DNA of 5,885 nucleotides from Bacillota bacterium (lineage in GTDB: Bacteria > Bacillota_C > Negativicutes > Sporomusales > Sporomusaceae). The stretch lies in contig JAEZQV010000191.1 of the NCBI GenBank assembly GCA_023441125.1, forward strand, positions 1 through 5,885. The letters run 5' to 3'. Numbering within the stretch: position 1 is the stretch's first letter; each line of letters begins with the position of its first letter. A model generated the notes under the pieces. The model searched no databases, was not told the origin of the DNA, and worked only from the letters and a program-made list of their open reading frames with translations. Positions 5,754 through 5,885 of this stretch are shown here, in pieces. The position numbers and the translations under genes are program-made.

Positions 5754-5885
5754 ATGCCGAAACGCTTTCTTACCAGCAACCAGGGGGCGCCTGTGCCGGA
5801 TGATCAGCATTCCATCACTGCGGGGGAATGTGGCCCGATACTGCTTGAGGATATTGTCTTCCTTGAAAAGATTGCAAGCTTTGAC
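5754..5885 (+). CDS. katA: Catalase (monofunctional haem catalase), 3'-truncated by window edge
   Basis: Cytoplasmic enzyme converting H2O2 to water and O2. Only the first 44 codons are present, and the frame is open to the last base. The peptide has the typical N-terminus of haem catalases: [19 protein letters not shown] (6-24), then [18 protein letters not shown] (27-44), corresponding to the family pattern TTNxGxPVxDNQNSxTAGxxGPxLLQDxxLIEKLAHFD. The catalytic His and haem-binding Tyr lie beyond the window. The Glu-Cys at 25-26 replaces the more usual Pro-Arg, a minor variation. The start is supported by GGGGGAGAAGGA ending 2 nt before the ATG, with GGGGGAG at 7 nt spacing. It probably has its own promoter in the preceding 126-bp intergenic region, and the repeats there suggest dedicated regulation. 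Subunit size class cannot be decided from this fragment. Confidence 0.93.
   Translation, partial: MPKRFLTSNQGAPVPDDQHSITAGECGPILLEDIVFLEKIASFD

Overview
The window looks like a chromosomal segment of a Gram-positive (Bacillota) bacterium. Its GC content is near 50 percent by eye, it has GGAGG-type ribosome binding sites, and its cytochrome bd oxidase has a short Q-loop. A Negativicutes/Sporomusaceae-like anaerobe would fit this gene content, but that is only an inference from protein style. No rRNA, tRNA, insertion sequence, CRISPR array or phage gene was seen.

Layout. The plus strand opens with cydA, cut at its 5' end by the window edge, followed 12 bp later by cydB; together they encode the two core subunits of a cytochrome bd quinol oxidase. 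cydB carries an unusual basic C-terminal tail of about 90 residues. Converging on it from the minus strand, with only 20 bp between the stop codons, is a two-gene phosphate operon: a PiT-family phosphate permease (pit, 4237 down to 3209) followed by a DUF47/PhoU-like accessory protein (3186 down to 2563). A 241-bp divergent intergenic region separates pit from a plus-strand gene (4479-5627). That gene encodes an AlbA_2 (Schlafen-type) N-terminal domain joined to a C-terminal half I do not recognise. A 126-bp AT-rich intergenic region with inverted and direct repeats leads into the first 44 codons of a catalase gene, cut by the right edge.

How the genes fit together. Cytochrome bd consumes O2 at the membrane and catalase removes H2O2, so the outer genes suggest oxidative-stress defence in an organism that meets oxygen intermittently. 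The PiT/DUF47 pair is a standard low-affinity phosphate uptake module and is probably independent. The AlbA_2 protein may be a regulator or nucleic-acid-acting protein, but its target cannot be read from the sequence. The points most worth a second look are the CydB tail and the G-free tract inside it, the unknown C-terminal half of the AlbA_2 protein, the repeat cluster in front of catalase, and the eroded acidic motifs of the DUF47 protein.
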